IMG/VR virus record: IMGVR_UViG_3300031576_001017
Span: 1 to 21,744 of that record
Strand: one strand, 5' to 3'
Source: a virus
DNA: 21,744 bases
The notes under the pieces are model-generated. The model had not been told where the DNA came from. It worked only from the letters and a program-made list of their open reading frames with translations, and searched no databases. Shown here piece after piece: positions 1 to 6,971 of the stretch; position 1 is the stretch's first letter; every line of letters starts with the position of its first letter. Made by a program: the position numbers and the translations under genes.

Positions 1-290
1 ACCGGTTGATTCGACGGGCCCGCAGCGCGACATTTTCATGCTTCGTTGTCGGCCGCAGGCCGGTGGGCAACTAACTCTGACTCATTGCAATCTTGGGTCC
101 TTCCTGGGGCTCGCGGCCGAGGGTGGGTTGGTTGCACGATTTCGCTACTGTCAGCGAAAGAAAAGAGGTCGTCACCTGGGTCGTCACCCAACGGGGTGGT
201 CCGTGTTTCCAGAGAGTTAGCTGACGACCTGCCGGGTCGTCACCGGGTAGTCGGGTAGTCATCTGGGTAGTCAGGTCGTCACCAACAGCG
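1..290. other. leader region without a convincing gene
   Basis: No reading frame here looks like a real protein. The short open frames are rich in Arg, Ser and Pro and have no ribosome site. An upstream gene could end just inside the window, because plus-strand frames close at 7-9 (TGA) and at 72-74 (TAA), but too little is visible to identify one. The right half, from 167, is filled with short repeats described separately. No convincing promoter or terminator was found by eye. Confidence 0.5.
167..283. repeat. short repeat cluster, GGTCGTCACC and GGGTAGTC
   Basis: GGTCGTCACC occurs four times exactly (167-176, 179-188, 235-244, 274-283). Its core also occurs inverted as GACGACC at 223-229. 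The related GGGTAGTC occurs three times (245-252, 253-260, 265-272). The first two long units are 12 bases apart, and the GGGTAGTC units lie back to back or nearly so. The last long unit ends 7 bases before the ATG of the first methyltransferase, where a ribosome site would normally be. Such clusters can be operators, iterons or partition-type sites; which one applies here is not shown by the sequence. Confidence 0.7.
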
Positions 291-1793
291 ATGATTTCCC
301 CAGCGATCGCCAAACGCATGGAGCTCTGGCCGATCGACCGGCTTGTCCCGTACAGCAAGAATCCGCGCACCCACTCGGACGCGCAGGTCGCCCAGATTGC
401 CGCGAGCATTGTCGAATTCGGCTTTAACGCGCCGCTCCTGGTGGATTCGAAGGCCGGGGTCGTCGCCGGCCACGGCCGCCTGTTGGCGGCGCGGAAGCTG
501 GGCCTGGCCGAAGTCCCAGTGATCGTGCTGGATCACCTGAGCGAGACGCAGAAGCGCGGGTACCTGCTGGCGGATAACCGGCTGGCGGAGCTGGCGAGCT
601 GGGATGAGCAGTTGCTGGTGGCGGAGCTGACCGCGCTGGAGGCCGATGGATTTGATCTGGGGTTAACGGGCTTCAGCGAGGAGGAGCTCGGGCAACTGCT
701 GCGCGAGGAGGAAGACCCGGAAGCTGAGCCCGACGAAGAGATCCCCGATGCGCCCGCTGTTGCAGTCACGCAGCCCGGCGACCTGTGGCTCATCGGACCG
801 CACCGCCTGCTCTGCGGCGATTGCCGCGACGCTGCGGCGGTGGCTCGGCTCTTCGAGGGCGGGAAACCCAACGTGGTCGTTACGTCGCCGCCGTACGCCA
901 CCCAACGCGAATACGACCCGGCCAGCGGCTTCCGTCCAGTGGCGCCCGAAGACTACATCGACTGGTACCGGGCTGTGGCCGAGAACATCGCATCGGTCCT
1001 GCCGGCGGATGGCTCCTACTTCCTGAACATCAAGGAGCACGCCGAGGACGGCCAGCGTCACCTCTACGTCAAGGATCTGACGATCGCCCATGTGCGCCAG
1101 TGGGGCTGGCGTTTCGTCGACGAGTTCTGCTGGCGCAAGACCGACAATGGCGTGCCGGGCGGCTGGGGTAACAGGTTCAAGAACGCGTGGGAGCCAATCT
1201 TCCACTTCTGTCTCAACTGCACCATCAAGTTCCGGCCCGAGGCAGTGAGCCACGCTTCGGAAGATTGCTTCGACTACTCGCCGGACACGCCGAAGTCGAA
1301 CTCGGGTAGCGGGCTGCTGGGTGAGCACGAGGACCGGCACAAGGGAATCGCCCGCCCGAGCAACGTGGTCGAGGCAAAGTCCGAGAGCGATCAAGGATCG
1401 CATTCCGCCCCCTTTCCGCGAGCGATCCCGGAGTTCTTCGTCAAGGCGTTCTCCGACCCGGGCGATGTGGTCTTCGATCCGTTCCTGGGCAGTGGTACGA
1501 CGATGGTCGCGGCGGCCCTGCTGGATCGCAGTGGCTACGGCATAGAGATCAGTCCGAGCTACTGCGACGTGGCGCTGCGGCGCCTCGAGCGTTCAGCGGG
1601 TTTGACGGCCACGCTCGACGGTCGGAGCTTCGATGAAGTGGCTGCTAATCGCGGGGTGCCCGCAGGCGCGCAGCCAGACCTGCGCTCGCGCGACTCGCGA
1701 TCCATCCGAAGGAAACCCAATGGAATGCCCTGTTACGGCCCGAAAAAGCCCAGCGGCGCGCCTGTCTACGTGAAGAGCGGGAGGCGCCGGTGA
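291..1793 (+). CDS. ParB-domain DNA methyltransferase (TSPPY type)
   Basis: This 500-residue protein is a site-specific DNA methyltransferase with a ParB/Srx-like N-terminal domain. Residues 14-130 form the ParB-like part, with PIDRLVPYSKNPRTHS and the box AGHGRLLAA near 59-67. The methylase part follows in the beta-class order: catalytic motif IV TSPPY at 198-202, then the AdoMet-binding motif FDPFLGSGTT at 395-404. TSPPY is common in N4-cytosine enzymes but also occurs in N6-adenine ones, so the target base is open. A basic tail of about 50 residues (450-500) is absent from the next gene. The start at 291 is chosen because both paralogues then have the same length up to the conserved PY (residues 20-21). 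No Shine-Dalgarno site is visible, and a GGTCGTCACC repeat sits in its place. The stop overlaps the next gene by 4 bases. No restriction enzyme lies nearby, so it is probably an orphan enzyme protecting phage DNA or regulating genes. Confidence 0.9.
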   Translation: MISPAIAKRMELWPIDRLVPYSKNPRTHSDAQVAQIAASIVEFGFNAPLLVDSKAGVVAGHGRLLAARKLGLAEVPVIVLDHLSETQKRGYLLADNRLAELASWDEQLLVAELTALEADGFDLGLTGFSEEELGQLLREEEDPEAEPDEEIPDAPAVAVTQPGDLWLIGPHRLLCGDCRDAAAVARLFEGGKPNVVVTSPPYATQREYDPASGFRPVAPEDYIDWYRAVAENIASVLPADGSYFLNIKEHAEDGQRHLYVKDLTIAHVRQWGWRFVDEFCWRKTDNGVPGGWGNRFKNAWEPIFHFCLNCTIKFRPEAVSHASEDCFDYSPDTPKSNSGSGLLGEHEDRHKGIARPSNVVEAKSESDQGSHSAPFPRAIPEFFVKAFSDPGDVVFDPFLGSGTTMVAAALLDRSGYGIEISPSYCDVALRRLERSAGLTATLDGRSFDEVAANRGVPAGAQPDLRSRDSRSIRRKPNGMPCYGPKKPSGAPVYVKSGRRR

Positions 1794-3052
1794 TCGAGAT
1801 CCGAATTCCCGGCCCCCATCGCCTGGTGCCGATCGAGCGGCTGATTCCCTACGCCCGGAACCCTCGCACCCACAGCGAGGAACAGGTGGCCGAGATCGCC
1901 GCTTCGATGGTTGAGTTTGGCTGGACGTCCCCGATCCTGCTGGACCGCAACAACGTCGTCATCGCCGGCCACGCCCGCCTGGCGGCCGCGCGGAAGCTGG
2001 GCCTAGCGGAGGTGCCGGTCATTGTGCTGGACCACCTCAGCGACGCCCAGCGCCGGGCGCTGGTGATCGCCGACAACAAGCTGGCCCTCAACGCGGGCTG
2101 GGACGACGAGATGCTGCGCGTGGAGATGGAGGCGCTCCGCGAGGAAGACTTCAACCTGGAGTTGCTCGGCTTCAGCGATGACGAACTCGAGGCGCTGCTC
2201 GCGGAGTCCGACGAGCCGGCCGCGGGGCTGACCGATGAGGACGAAGCGCCCGAGGCGCCCGAGCAGCCGGTTTCGGTTCGCGGCGATCTGTGGGTGCTGG
2301 GCCGGCATCGCCTGCTGGTGGCCGACGCGACGAACACGGACGAAGTGGCGCGGCTGATGGGCAAGGAGCGCGCCGATCTGGTCTTCACCGACTTGCCCTA
2401 CAACATCGACTATCACGGCCGCACGGCCGAGCGGTTGACGATCGCGAATGACCGGATGTCGGCGCACGAGTTTGTGGCGTTCCTCGAGGCGGCCTTTAGT
2501 GCCTTGCGCTCGGCGATCCGGCCGACGGCGTCGATTTACGTTTGCCACGGCTCGCGCTACCAGCGGGAGTTCCAGAACGCGCTGGAGGCGGCCGGCTTCG
2601 AGGTCCGCTGCCAGATCATCTGGGCCAAGCACACCTTCAGCCTCGGATGGGGCCGCTATCGGTTCCAGCACGAGCCGATCTTCTACTGTCACGTCGCTGG
2701 GGAGGAAGATCCCTGGTATGGGGACCACAGCCAGTCGACGCTTTGGCCGGAGAAGAAGCCGGCGGCCAATCGGCTGCACCCCACCATGAAGCCGGTGGAA
2801 CTGGTGGAGCGGGCGCTAGCGAACAGCAGCCGGCGCGACGACGTGGTCGCGGACTTGTTTGGCGGCTCGGGCTCGACGCTGATCGCGTGCGAGCGCCTGG
2901 GGCGGCAGGCGCGACTAATGGAGATCGACCCGCGCTACGCCGACGTGATTATACGGCGCTGGATGGAGTTCAGTGGTGGCAAGGCAGTGCTCGATGCGGA
3001 TGGACGCAACTTCGAGGAGATCCGAGATGAGCGGCAGCGGGTTGCGGCGTGA
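1790..3052 (+). CDS. ParB-domain DNA methyltransferase (DLPY type)
   Basis: This 420-residue protein starts with GTG inside the stop of the preceding paralogue (GTGA overlap), so the two are probably translationally coupled. Residues 1-135 repeat the ParB/Srx-like domain (PIERLIPYARNPRTHS, AGHARLAAARKLG) and stay close to the first gene even at DNA level; 17 bases at 489-505 recur exactly at 1988-2004. The catalytic half differs. Motif IV reads DLPYNIDY (201-208), HPTMKP lies at 330-335, and the AdoMet-binding motif ADLFGGSGST lies at 354-363. The overall shape fits phage N6-adenine methyltransferases, whose motif IV is normally DPPY; Leu replaces the first Pro here. It most likely marks a different sequence or base from its neighbour. 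No cognate nuclease is seen. Confidence 0.9.
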   Translation: MIEIRIPGPHRLVPIERLIPYARNPRTHSEEQVAEIAASMVEFGWTSPILLDRNNVVIAGHARLAAARKLGLAEVPVIVLDHLSDAQRRALVIADNKLALNAGWDDEMLRVEMEALREEDFNLELLGFSDDELEALLAESDEPAAGLTDEDEAPEAPEQPVSVRGDLWVLGRHRLLVADATNTDEVARLMGKERADLVFTDLPYNIDYHGRTAERLTIANDRMSAHEFVAFLEAAFSALRSAIRPTASIYVCHGSRYQREFQNALEAAGFEVRCQIIWAKHTFSLGWGRYRFQHEPIFYCHVAGEEDPWYGDHSQSTLWPEKKPAANRLHPTMKPVELVERALANSSRRDDVVADLFGGSGSTLIACERLGRQARLMEIDPRYADVIIRRWMEFSGGKAVLDADGRNFEEIRDERQRVAA

Positions 3053-3218
3053 GATCGAGCGCTGTCGTGGCGAGGTTGCCGATGCAGAACGGCTACTGAG
3101 AAGCGGTCACCCGGACGTGGCCGGCCTGTGCCTGGCGCTGAGCGACTGGTCGGCGGAACTGAGGATCATCCTCGAAGAAGAGCGCCGCCAGATGCTAGAC
3201 CCAGCGGCGGAGGTGTGA
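3027..3218 (+). CDS. small helical protein of unknown function
   Basis: A 63-residue protein beginning MSGSGLRREIERC overlaps the end of the second methyltransferase by 26 bases. The in-frame ATG at 2973 would add 18 residues lying wholly inside the methylase gene, so the ATG at 3027, preceded by GGAG at 3016-3019, is preferred. The chain is charged and looks helical throughout (EIERCRGEVADAERLLRSG, ELRIILEEERRQML), possibly a short coiled coil. I do not recognise a family. Its position suggests an accessory to the methyltransferase pair or a small regulator. It ends 14 bases before the end of the opposing minus-strand gene, and no terminator hairpin is visible in that gap. Confidence 0.6.
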   Translation: MSGSGLRREIERCRGEVADAERLLRSGHPDVAGLCLALSDWSAELRIILEEERRQMLDPAAEV

Positions 3219-3232
3219 GAGGTGGAGAGTAG

Positions 3233-3418
3233 CTACTTGCGCGGGCCGTAGCGCCAGCGCACGTAGGCAAGCCAAATGCGTCCGAGCAGGCGCCAGAACC
3301 AATTGGGCTTGGGTGGAGGAGGCGGAGCGCCGGCGGGACCTTGCACCTTCAGGCGCTCCAAGTGGCGGAGGAGGAGCTGCTGCTCCTCCTCGCTGTGGTC
3401 TTCGAATTCGGTCATCAT
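3233..3418 (-). CDS. small proline-rich protein with hydrophobic C-terminal helix
   Basis: A 61-residue minus-strand protein starting MMTEFEDHSEEEQQLLLRHL. It has an acidic helical N-terminus, a proline run (GAPPPPPKP, about 31-39) and an aromatic/basic C-terminus, NWFWRLLGRIWLAYVRWRYG, that could be a membrane-associated amphipathic helix. On the minus strand AGAGG lies about 8 bases before the ATG and overlaps the TAG stop of the DUF3489 gene, so the two are likely coupled. A longer minus ORF in another frame (3195-3458) is Arg/Pro/Ala-rich and was rejected. The function is unknown. A membrane-active small phage protein is possible. Confidence 0.5.
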   Translation of the reverse strand: MMTEFEDHSEEEQQLLLRHLERLKVQGPAGAPPPPPKPNWFWRLLGRIWLAYVRWRYGPRK

Positions 3419-3429
3419 GGCCGATGCCT

Positions 3430-3996
3430 CTAGGAGACGCGGTAGGCGCGTTCGCCATCCGGGCGCTTGAAGGACTCGACCTTGAGGCCCATCTTCTTGC
3501 CGAGGCTCCCGCTGATGAAGCCGCGAACGCTGTGGGCCAGCCAGCCGGTGGTGGACGTTATGTCCTTCAAGGTCGCGCCGCCGGCCTGGCGCAGCAGCTC
3601 GAGGATCTGGGCCTTCTTGCTGCCCTCTCGCGCAGGCGCGCCTTTCTGGCGGCGGGTGGCCCTCTTGGTCGACCCGGCGGCCTTCGGCGCGTCAGGGGCG
3701 CCCTGTGGCGCAACAGCCGGCGTCAGGGCTTGGGCGGCCTTCCAGATTCTGGCCAGGGCCGTCTTGCGGTCCGTGAACTTCTTGACCGGGGTGACCCCAG
3801 GCAGGCTGTTCCAGAGCTCGATCAGTTTGGAGCTGCCGCGCCCGCGAGTACCCTCTACAGACCAGGATTCGGCGAGTTGCTCCAGCTCTTGCTGGCTGCT
3901 GAAGTACTCGGCCCCGGCGATGTCAGCGGCCTTGGCCTCTTTGAGCGAGGCGAACGCCGTGATGTTGTTGTCGCAGTCTATGGTGAAAGTGGTCAT
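3430..3996 (-). CDS. DUF3489 domain protein
   Basis: This 188-residue protein has an N-terminal region (1-95) with FTIDCDNNITAFASLKEA and a short helical part, then a basic Lys/Ala/Arg-rich linker (about 96-130). Its C-terminal domain (about 127-188) reads KKAQILELLRQAGGATLKDI and GWLAHSVRGFISGSLGKK, which matches my knowledge of the DUF3489 family. That segment looks like a winged-helix or other DNA-binding fold (inference). Minus-strand AAAGGAG (4013-4007) lies 10 bases before the ATG, a strong ribosome site that fixes the start. The upstream minus gene ends 19 bases earlier, so they form an operon. DUF3489 proteins recur in proteobacterial genomes and phages; a role in transcription control is plausible but not shown. 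Confidence 0.8.
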   Translation of the reverse strand: MTTFTIDCDNNITAFASLKEAKAADIAGAEYFSSQQELEQLAESWSVEGTRGRGSSKLIELWNSLPGVTPVKKFTDRKTALARIWKAAQALTPAVAPQGAPDAPKAAGSTKRATRRQKGAPAREGSKKAQILELLRQAGGATLKDITSTTGWLAHSVRGFISGSLGKKMGLKVESFKRPDGERAYRVS

Positions 3997-4015
3997 TCTC
4001 GGTTTTCTCCTTTCG

Positions 4016-4267
4016 TCAGAACTTCATGCCGGCGAGCTTGCCGTCGGCAGTGATGGTGAGGTTTTTGAGGTAGCCGCTGCGGACGCGCACCCAACCCGCG
4101 TGCGACTTAATCTCGTAGCGGACGGCGATGCGGCTGACCTTGAGCCGGTAATGGCGCAAGCCCTCGTGCTCGACTTTCTGGAGGTGGCCGAACCGGTCCA
4201 GGGTCCATCCGTTCGCCTTGGCCCATTCGATCAGTTGGTCGCGAGTGATCATAGGGACCCCATTCAT
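4016..4267 (-). CDS. conserved phage-type hypothetical protein
   Basis: The first gene of the minus-strand cassette encodes 83 residues from the ATG at 4267 (MNGVPMITRDQL) or 78 from the ATG at 4252 (MITRDQLIEW). GGGG lies just before the second Met, so either start is possible. The chain has an N-terminal helix (ITRDQLIEWAKANGWT) and then a beta-rich part ending WVRVRSGYLKNLTITADGKL. The layout resembles small hypothetical proteins found beside DUF3489 genes in phages, but I cannot assign a function. The stop overlaps the ribosome-site region of the DUF3489 gene. Only about 57 bases separate its start from the divergent small terminase gene. Confidence 0.65.
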   Translation of the reverse strand: MNGVPMITRDQLIEWAKANGWTLDRFGHLQKVEHEGLRHYRLKVSRIAVRYEIKSHAGWVRVRSGYLKNLTITADGKLAGMKF

Positions 4268-4324
4268 CGCTTCGTTCGCGCCGGAAGGCAAGCGGAATCT
4301 CGGTAGTTCGGGCAAGAAAATGCG

Positions 4325-4852
4325 ATGGCGATTGTTAGCCTCAGGGGCTACGCGAGGCACCGAAGTGTAAGCCTGAGAGCGGTTCAGAAGGCGATTCAAT
4401 CGGGGCGGATTCGGACTACGGCGGATGGCAAGATCGACACCGAGCAAGCCGACGCGGCCTGGGAGCGCAACACCGGGCCCAAGGCCAGCACCATCGCCTT
4501 TCCATCGCCTCCGCCAAGGCCCGCGGCCCAGCCGCCGCCTGAGCCGCCCCGGGCCGACCTTGGCGCAGCGGGCGGGCTTGATTACGCCCGTGCGCGCGCG
4601 GTGCGCGAGAACTACCTGGCGCGACTGGCCAAGATCGATTACGAGGAGCGGCTCGGCAAGCTCGTCAGCCGCGATGAGGTCCAGGTCGCGGCGTTCAATC
4701 GCTTTCGGACGTTCCGCGACGGGATGTTGAACATCCCGGATCGTGTGGCGGCGGTGCTCGCCGCCGAGAGCGACCCGCGCAAGGTCCACGAGAACCTGAC
4801 CACGGAGATTCGGAAGGCGCTCGTTGAGTTCGCTGATGGTTCAAACGGCTGA
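4325..4852 (+). CDS. terminase small subunit (DNA packaging)
   Basis: This 175-residue protein is the likely small terminase, which recognises viral DNA and guides the large subunit to the packaging start. Residues 1-45 look like a winged helix-turn-helix (SLRGYARHRSVSLRAVQKAI, SGRIRTTADGK), as in lambda Nu1. A proline-rich linker follows (about 60-80, SPPPRPAAQPPPEPPR). A helical segment (about 87-170) with YARARAVRENYLARLAKIDY and RDGMLNIPDRVAAVLAAESD is typical of this family and would mediate oligomer and large-subunit contacts. The ribosome site is weak (GGGCAAGAAA before the ATG). The end overlaps the large terminase start by 17 bases. The position immediately before GpA supports the call. 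Confidence 0.85.
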   Translation: MAIVSLRGYARHRSVSLRAVQKAIQSGRIRTTADGKIDTEQADAAWERNTGPKASTIAFPSPPPRPAAQPPPEPPRADLGAAGGLDYARARAVRENYLARLAKIDYEERLGKLVSRDEVQVAAFNRFRTFRDGMLNIPDRVAAVLAAESDPRKVHENLTTEIRKALVEFADGSNG

Positions 4853-6761
4853 GGAGATCTACGCCGCGGCAGCCGCCGCCGGCGCACGGCCCGATCCGCT
4901 GTTGACGATTTCCGAGTGGGCGGACCAGTATCGGATCCTCTCGACGCGCGCCTCGGCCGAGCCGGGCCCTTGGCGAACGAATCGGACGCCGTACCTGAAG
5001 GAGATCATGGATTGCCTCTCGCCGTCTTCGCCCGTCGAGCGAGTGGTGTTCATGAAGGGCGCGCAGGTCGGCGCGACCGAGTGCGGGAACAACTGGATCG
5101 GCTATGTGATTCACCAGGCGCCGGGGCCGATGATGGGCGTGCAGCCCACGGTCGAGATGGCCAAGCGGAACTCGAAGCAGCGCATCGACCCGCTGATCGA
5201 GGAAAGCGCGGTGCTGCGCGAGCTGGTTCGCGATCCGCGGTCACGCGACAGTGGGAACACGGTTCTGGCGAAGGAGTTCCCCGGCGGGGTGCTGGTGATG
5301 ACCGGAGCGAACAGCGCCGTGGGCCTCCGATCGATGGCGGCCCGGTACCTGTTCCTCGATGAAGTGGACGGCTACCCGGGCGATGTCGACGGTGAGGGCG
5401 ATCCGGTCAACCTGGCCCTGGCGCGAACCCGAACGTTCGCGCGGCGCAAAGTCTTTCTCGCCTCGACGCCGAAGATCGCCGGGTTGAGCCGCGTCGAGAA
5501 GGCCTTCGAGGAGAGTGACCAGCGCCGGTACTGGGTTCCGTGCCCCGCCTGCGGCGAGTTTCAAGTTCTCAGATTCGCGCAGGTGACATGGCCGAAGGGC
5601 AAGCCCGAAGTGGCGGTCTATGTTTGCGAGCACTGTGGCGCGCGGATCGAGAACCACCAGAAGCACCAGATGCTCGCGCAGGGTGACTGGCGGCCGAGCG
5701 CAGTCGGTGATGGCCGCACGGCGGGTTTTCATCTGTCGAGCCTGTACAGCCCGGTAGGCTGGTTCAGTTGGGCCGACGCGGCCAAGATGTTCGAGCAGGC
5801 GCAAAAAGATCACGCGCTGCTTCAGGTCTTCGTGAACACCGTGCTGGGCGAGACCTGGACCCAACTGGGCGAGGCGCCCGACTGGCAGCGCCTGTATGAG
5901 CGGCGAGAGGACTACAAGATCGGCACCGTGCCGGCGGGCGGGCTGTTCGTCACGGCTGGCGTGGACGTCCAGCGCGACCGCATCGAGTGTGAGGTGGTCG
6001 CGTGGGGCCGCGGGAAGGAGTCGTGGTCGGTCGAGTATCGGGTCTTCGAGGGAGATACCTCGCGCAGCGAGGTCTGGGAGCAGATCTCGCGACTGCTCAA
6101 TGAAACCTACGAGAGCGACTCCGGCGTGGAACTGCCAATTGTCCGCTTGGCCATCGACTCGGGGTACGCCACGCAGGAGGTCTACAACTGGGCACGAAAG
6201 CAGGCCTCGCCCCGCGTGATGGTCATCAAGGGCGTCGAGCGCGGAGCAGCGCCGGTCGGCCAGGCCACGGCTGTCGATGTTTCGGTGACCGGCAAGCGGA
6301 TGCGGCGCGGCATCCGCGTGTGGCCGGTGTGCACCGGTCTCATCAAAGAAGAGATCTACCGCTGGCTGCGCCTCGAGAAACCGACCGACGAAGGCGGCGA
6401 GCCATTTCCGCCTGGGTACTCGCATTTCCCGAAGTATCCCGAAGAGTTCTTCAAGCAACTCACCGCCGAGCAGCTCGTACCCCGCGTAGTGAAGGGGTAC
6501 CGGCGGGTGGAGTGGCAGAAGATGCGGGAGCGCAATGAAGCTCTCGACTGCCGCGTTTATGCACGTGCGGCCGCGACGGTCTACGGCCTCGACCGGTTCG
6601 CGGAGCGCCACTGGAAGACGCTCGAGGACCAGGTGGGCGCGGCGATCAAGCGCAAGCAGGAACGGCAGGAGATTGGACAGCCGGCCCAGCAGGCGGTGGT
6701 GATCGAGCAGAGACCGGCGTCCGTGCGCCGGATCATCCGTTCGCAGTTCTTGGAGCGCTGA
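4836..6761 (+). CDS. terminase large subunit, lambda GpA family
   Basis: This 641-residue protein is the ATP-driven packaging motor and nuclease. The N-terminal ATPase has a Walker A-like KGAQVGATE (74-82), a Walker B LFLDEVD (172-178) and a coupling-type LASTP (208-212). A cysteine pair set, CPAC (236-239) and CEHC (264-267), suggests a zinc-binding insert. The C-terminal nuclease domain shows the expected acidic residues in GVDVQRDRIE (Asp377), AIDSG (Asp441) and ALDCRVYARAAA (Asp571). The ATG at 4836 is preferred over the TTG four codons upstream. The length matches lambda gpA (641 residues). It overlaps the small terminase, and a gpW-like gene follows at once, as in lambda. Confidence 0.95.
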   Translation: MVQTAEEIYAAAAAAGARPDPLLTISEWADQYRILSTRASAEPGPWRTNRTPYLKEIMDCLSPSSPVERVVFMKGAQVGATECGNNWIGYVIHQAPGPMMGVQPTVEMAKRNSKQRIDPLIEESAVLRELVRDPRSRDSGNTVLAKEFPGGVLVMTGANSAVGLRSMAARYLFLDEVDGYPGDVDGEGDPVNLALARTRTFARRKVFLASTPKIAGLSRVEKAFEESDQRRYWVPCPACGEFQVLRFAQVTWPKGKPEVAVYVCEHCGARIENHQKHQMLAQGDWRPSAVGDGRTAGFHLSSLYSPVGWFSWADAAKMFEQAQKDHALLQVFVNTVLGETWTQLGEAPDWQRLYERREDYKIGTVPAGGLFVTAGVDVQRDRIECEVVAWGRGKESWSVEYRVFEGDTSRSEVWEQISRLLNETYESDSGVELPIVRLAIDSGYATQEVYNWARKQASPRVMVIKGVERGAAPVGQATAVDVSVTGKRMRRGIRVWPVCTGLIKEEIYRWLRLEKPTDEGGEPFPPGYSHFPKYPEEFFKQLTAEQLVPRVVKGYRRVEWQKMRERNEALDCRVYARAAATVYGLDRFAERHWKTLEDQVGAAIKRKQERQEIGQPAQQAVVIEQRPASVRRIIRSQFLER

Positions 6762-6762
6762 A

Positions 6763-6969
6763 GTGCCCTATACCGACCAGCAGCTTCAGGCGCTGCGCGA
6801 CGCTCTGGCCAACGGCGCCCGGCGCGTCCGCTTCGCGGATCGTGAGATCGAGTACCGCAGCATTGACGAGCTCAAAGCCGCCATCGCGGCGGCGGAAGCT
6901 GAACTTGCCAAGGACACGAACACCCCAGTCACGCGGCAAATTCGGACCTCCACGAAGAAAGGTTTCTGA
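6763..6969 (+). CDS. gpW-like head-tail joining protein
   Basis: A 68-residue protein read from GTG, with GGAG (6752-6755) 7 bases upstream. It has an N-terminal helix (YTDQQLQALRDALANG), a short beta hairpin (RRVRFADREIEYRS), a second helix (IDELKAAIAAAEAELAK) and a basic, flexible tail (TRQIRTSTKKGF). This helix-hairpin-helix layout and size match lambda gpW, which stabilises DNA-filled heads and prepares the portal for the connector. It sits between gpA and gpB homologues, exactly as gpW does. Start choice is firm because the preceding stop lies one base away. Confidence 0.88.
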   Translation: MPYTDQQLQALRDALANGARRVRFADREIEYRSIDELKAAIAAAEAELAKDTNTPVTRQIRTSTKKGF

Positions 6970-6971
6970 GG

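Noticed and set aside
38-258. Two short plus-strand frames (38-220 and 46-258) in the leader
   Set aside because: The repeats and GC-rich sequence give Arg/Pro/Ser-rich strings without ribosome sites; a non-coding leader is more likely.
71-409. 112-residue minus-strand frame reading the repeats as Val-Thr-Thr
   Set aside because: The repeats would encode VTT units, but the frame runs antisense into the first methyltransferase and shows no family or start signal.
3219-3232. Terminator between the converging genes
   Set aside because: The 14-base gap contains no inverted repeat or T run.
4268-4324. Divergent promoters between the minus cassette and the small terminase
   Set aside because: A possible TTGCCC is present on the minus strand, but without a credible -10 at normal spacing.
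4824-4835. TTG start for the large terminase
   Set aside because: Adds only four residues (MSSL); the ATG at 4836 is more likely, although neither has a strong ribosome site.
5241-6611. 456-residue minus-strand open frame inside the large terminase
   Set aside because: Shadow of the terminase codon pattern; composition rich in Arg, His and Leu with no recognisable motif.
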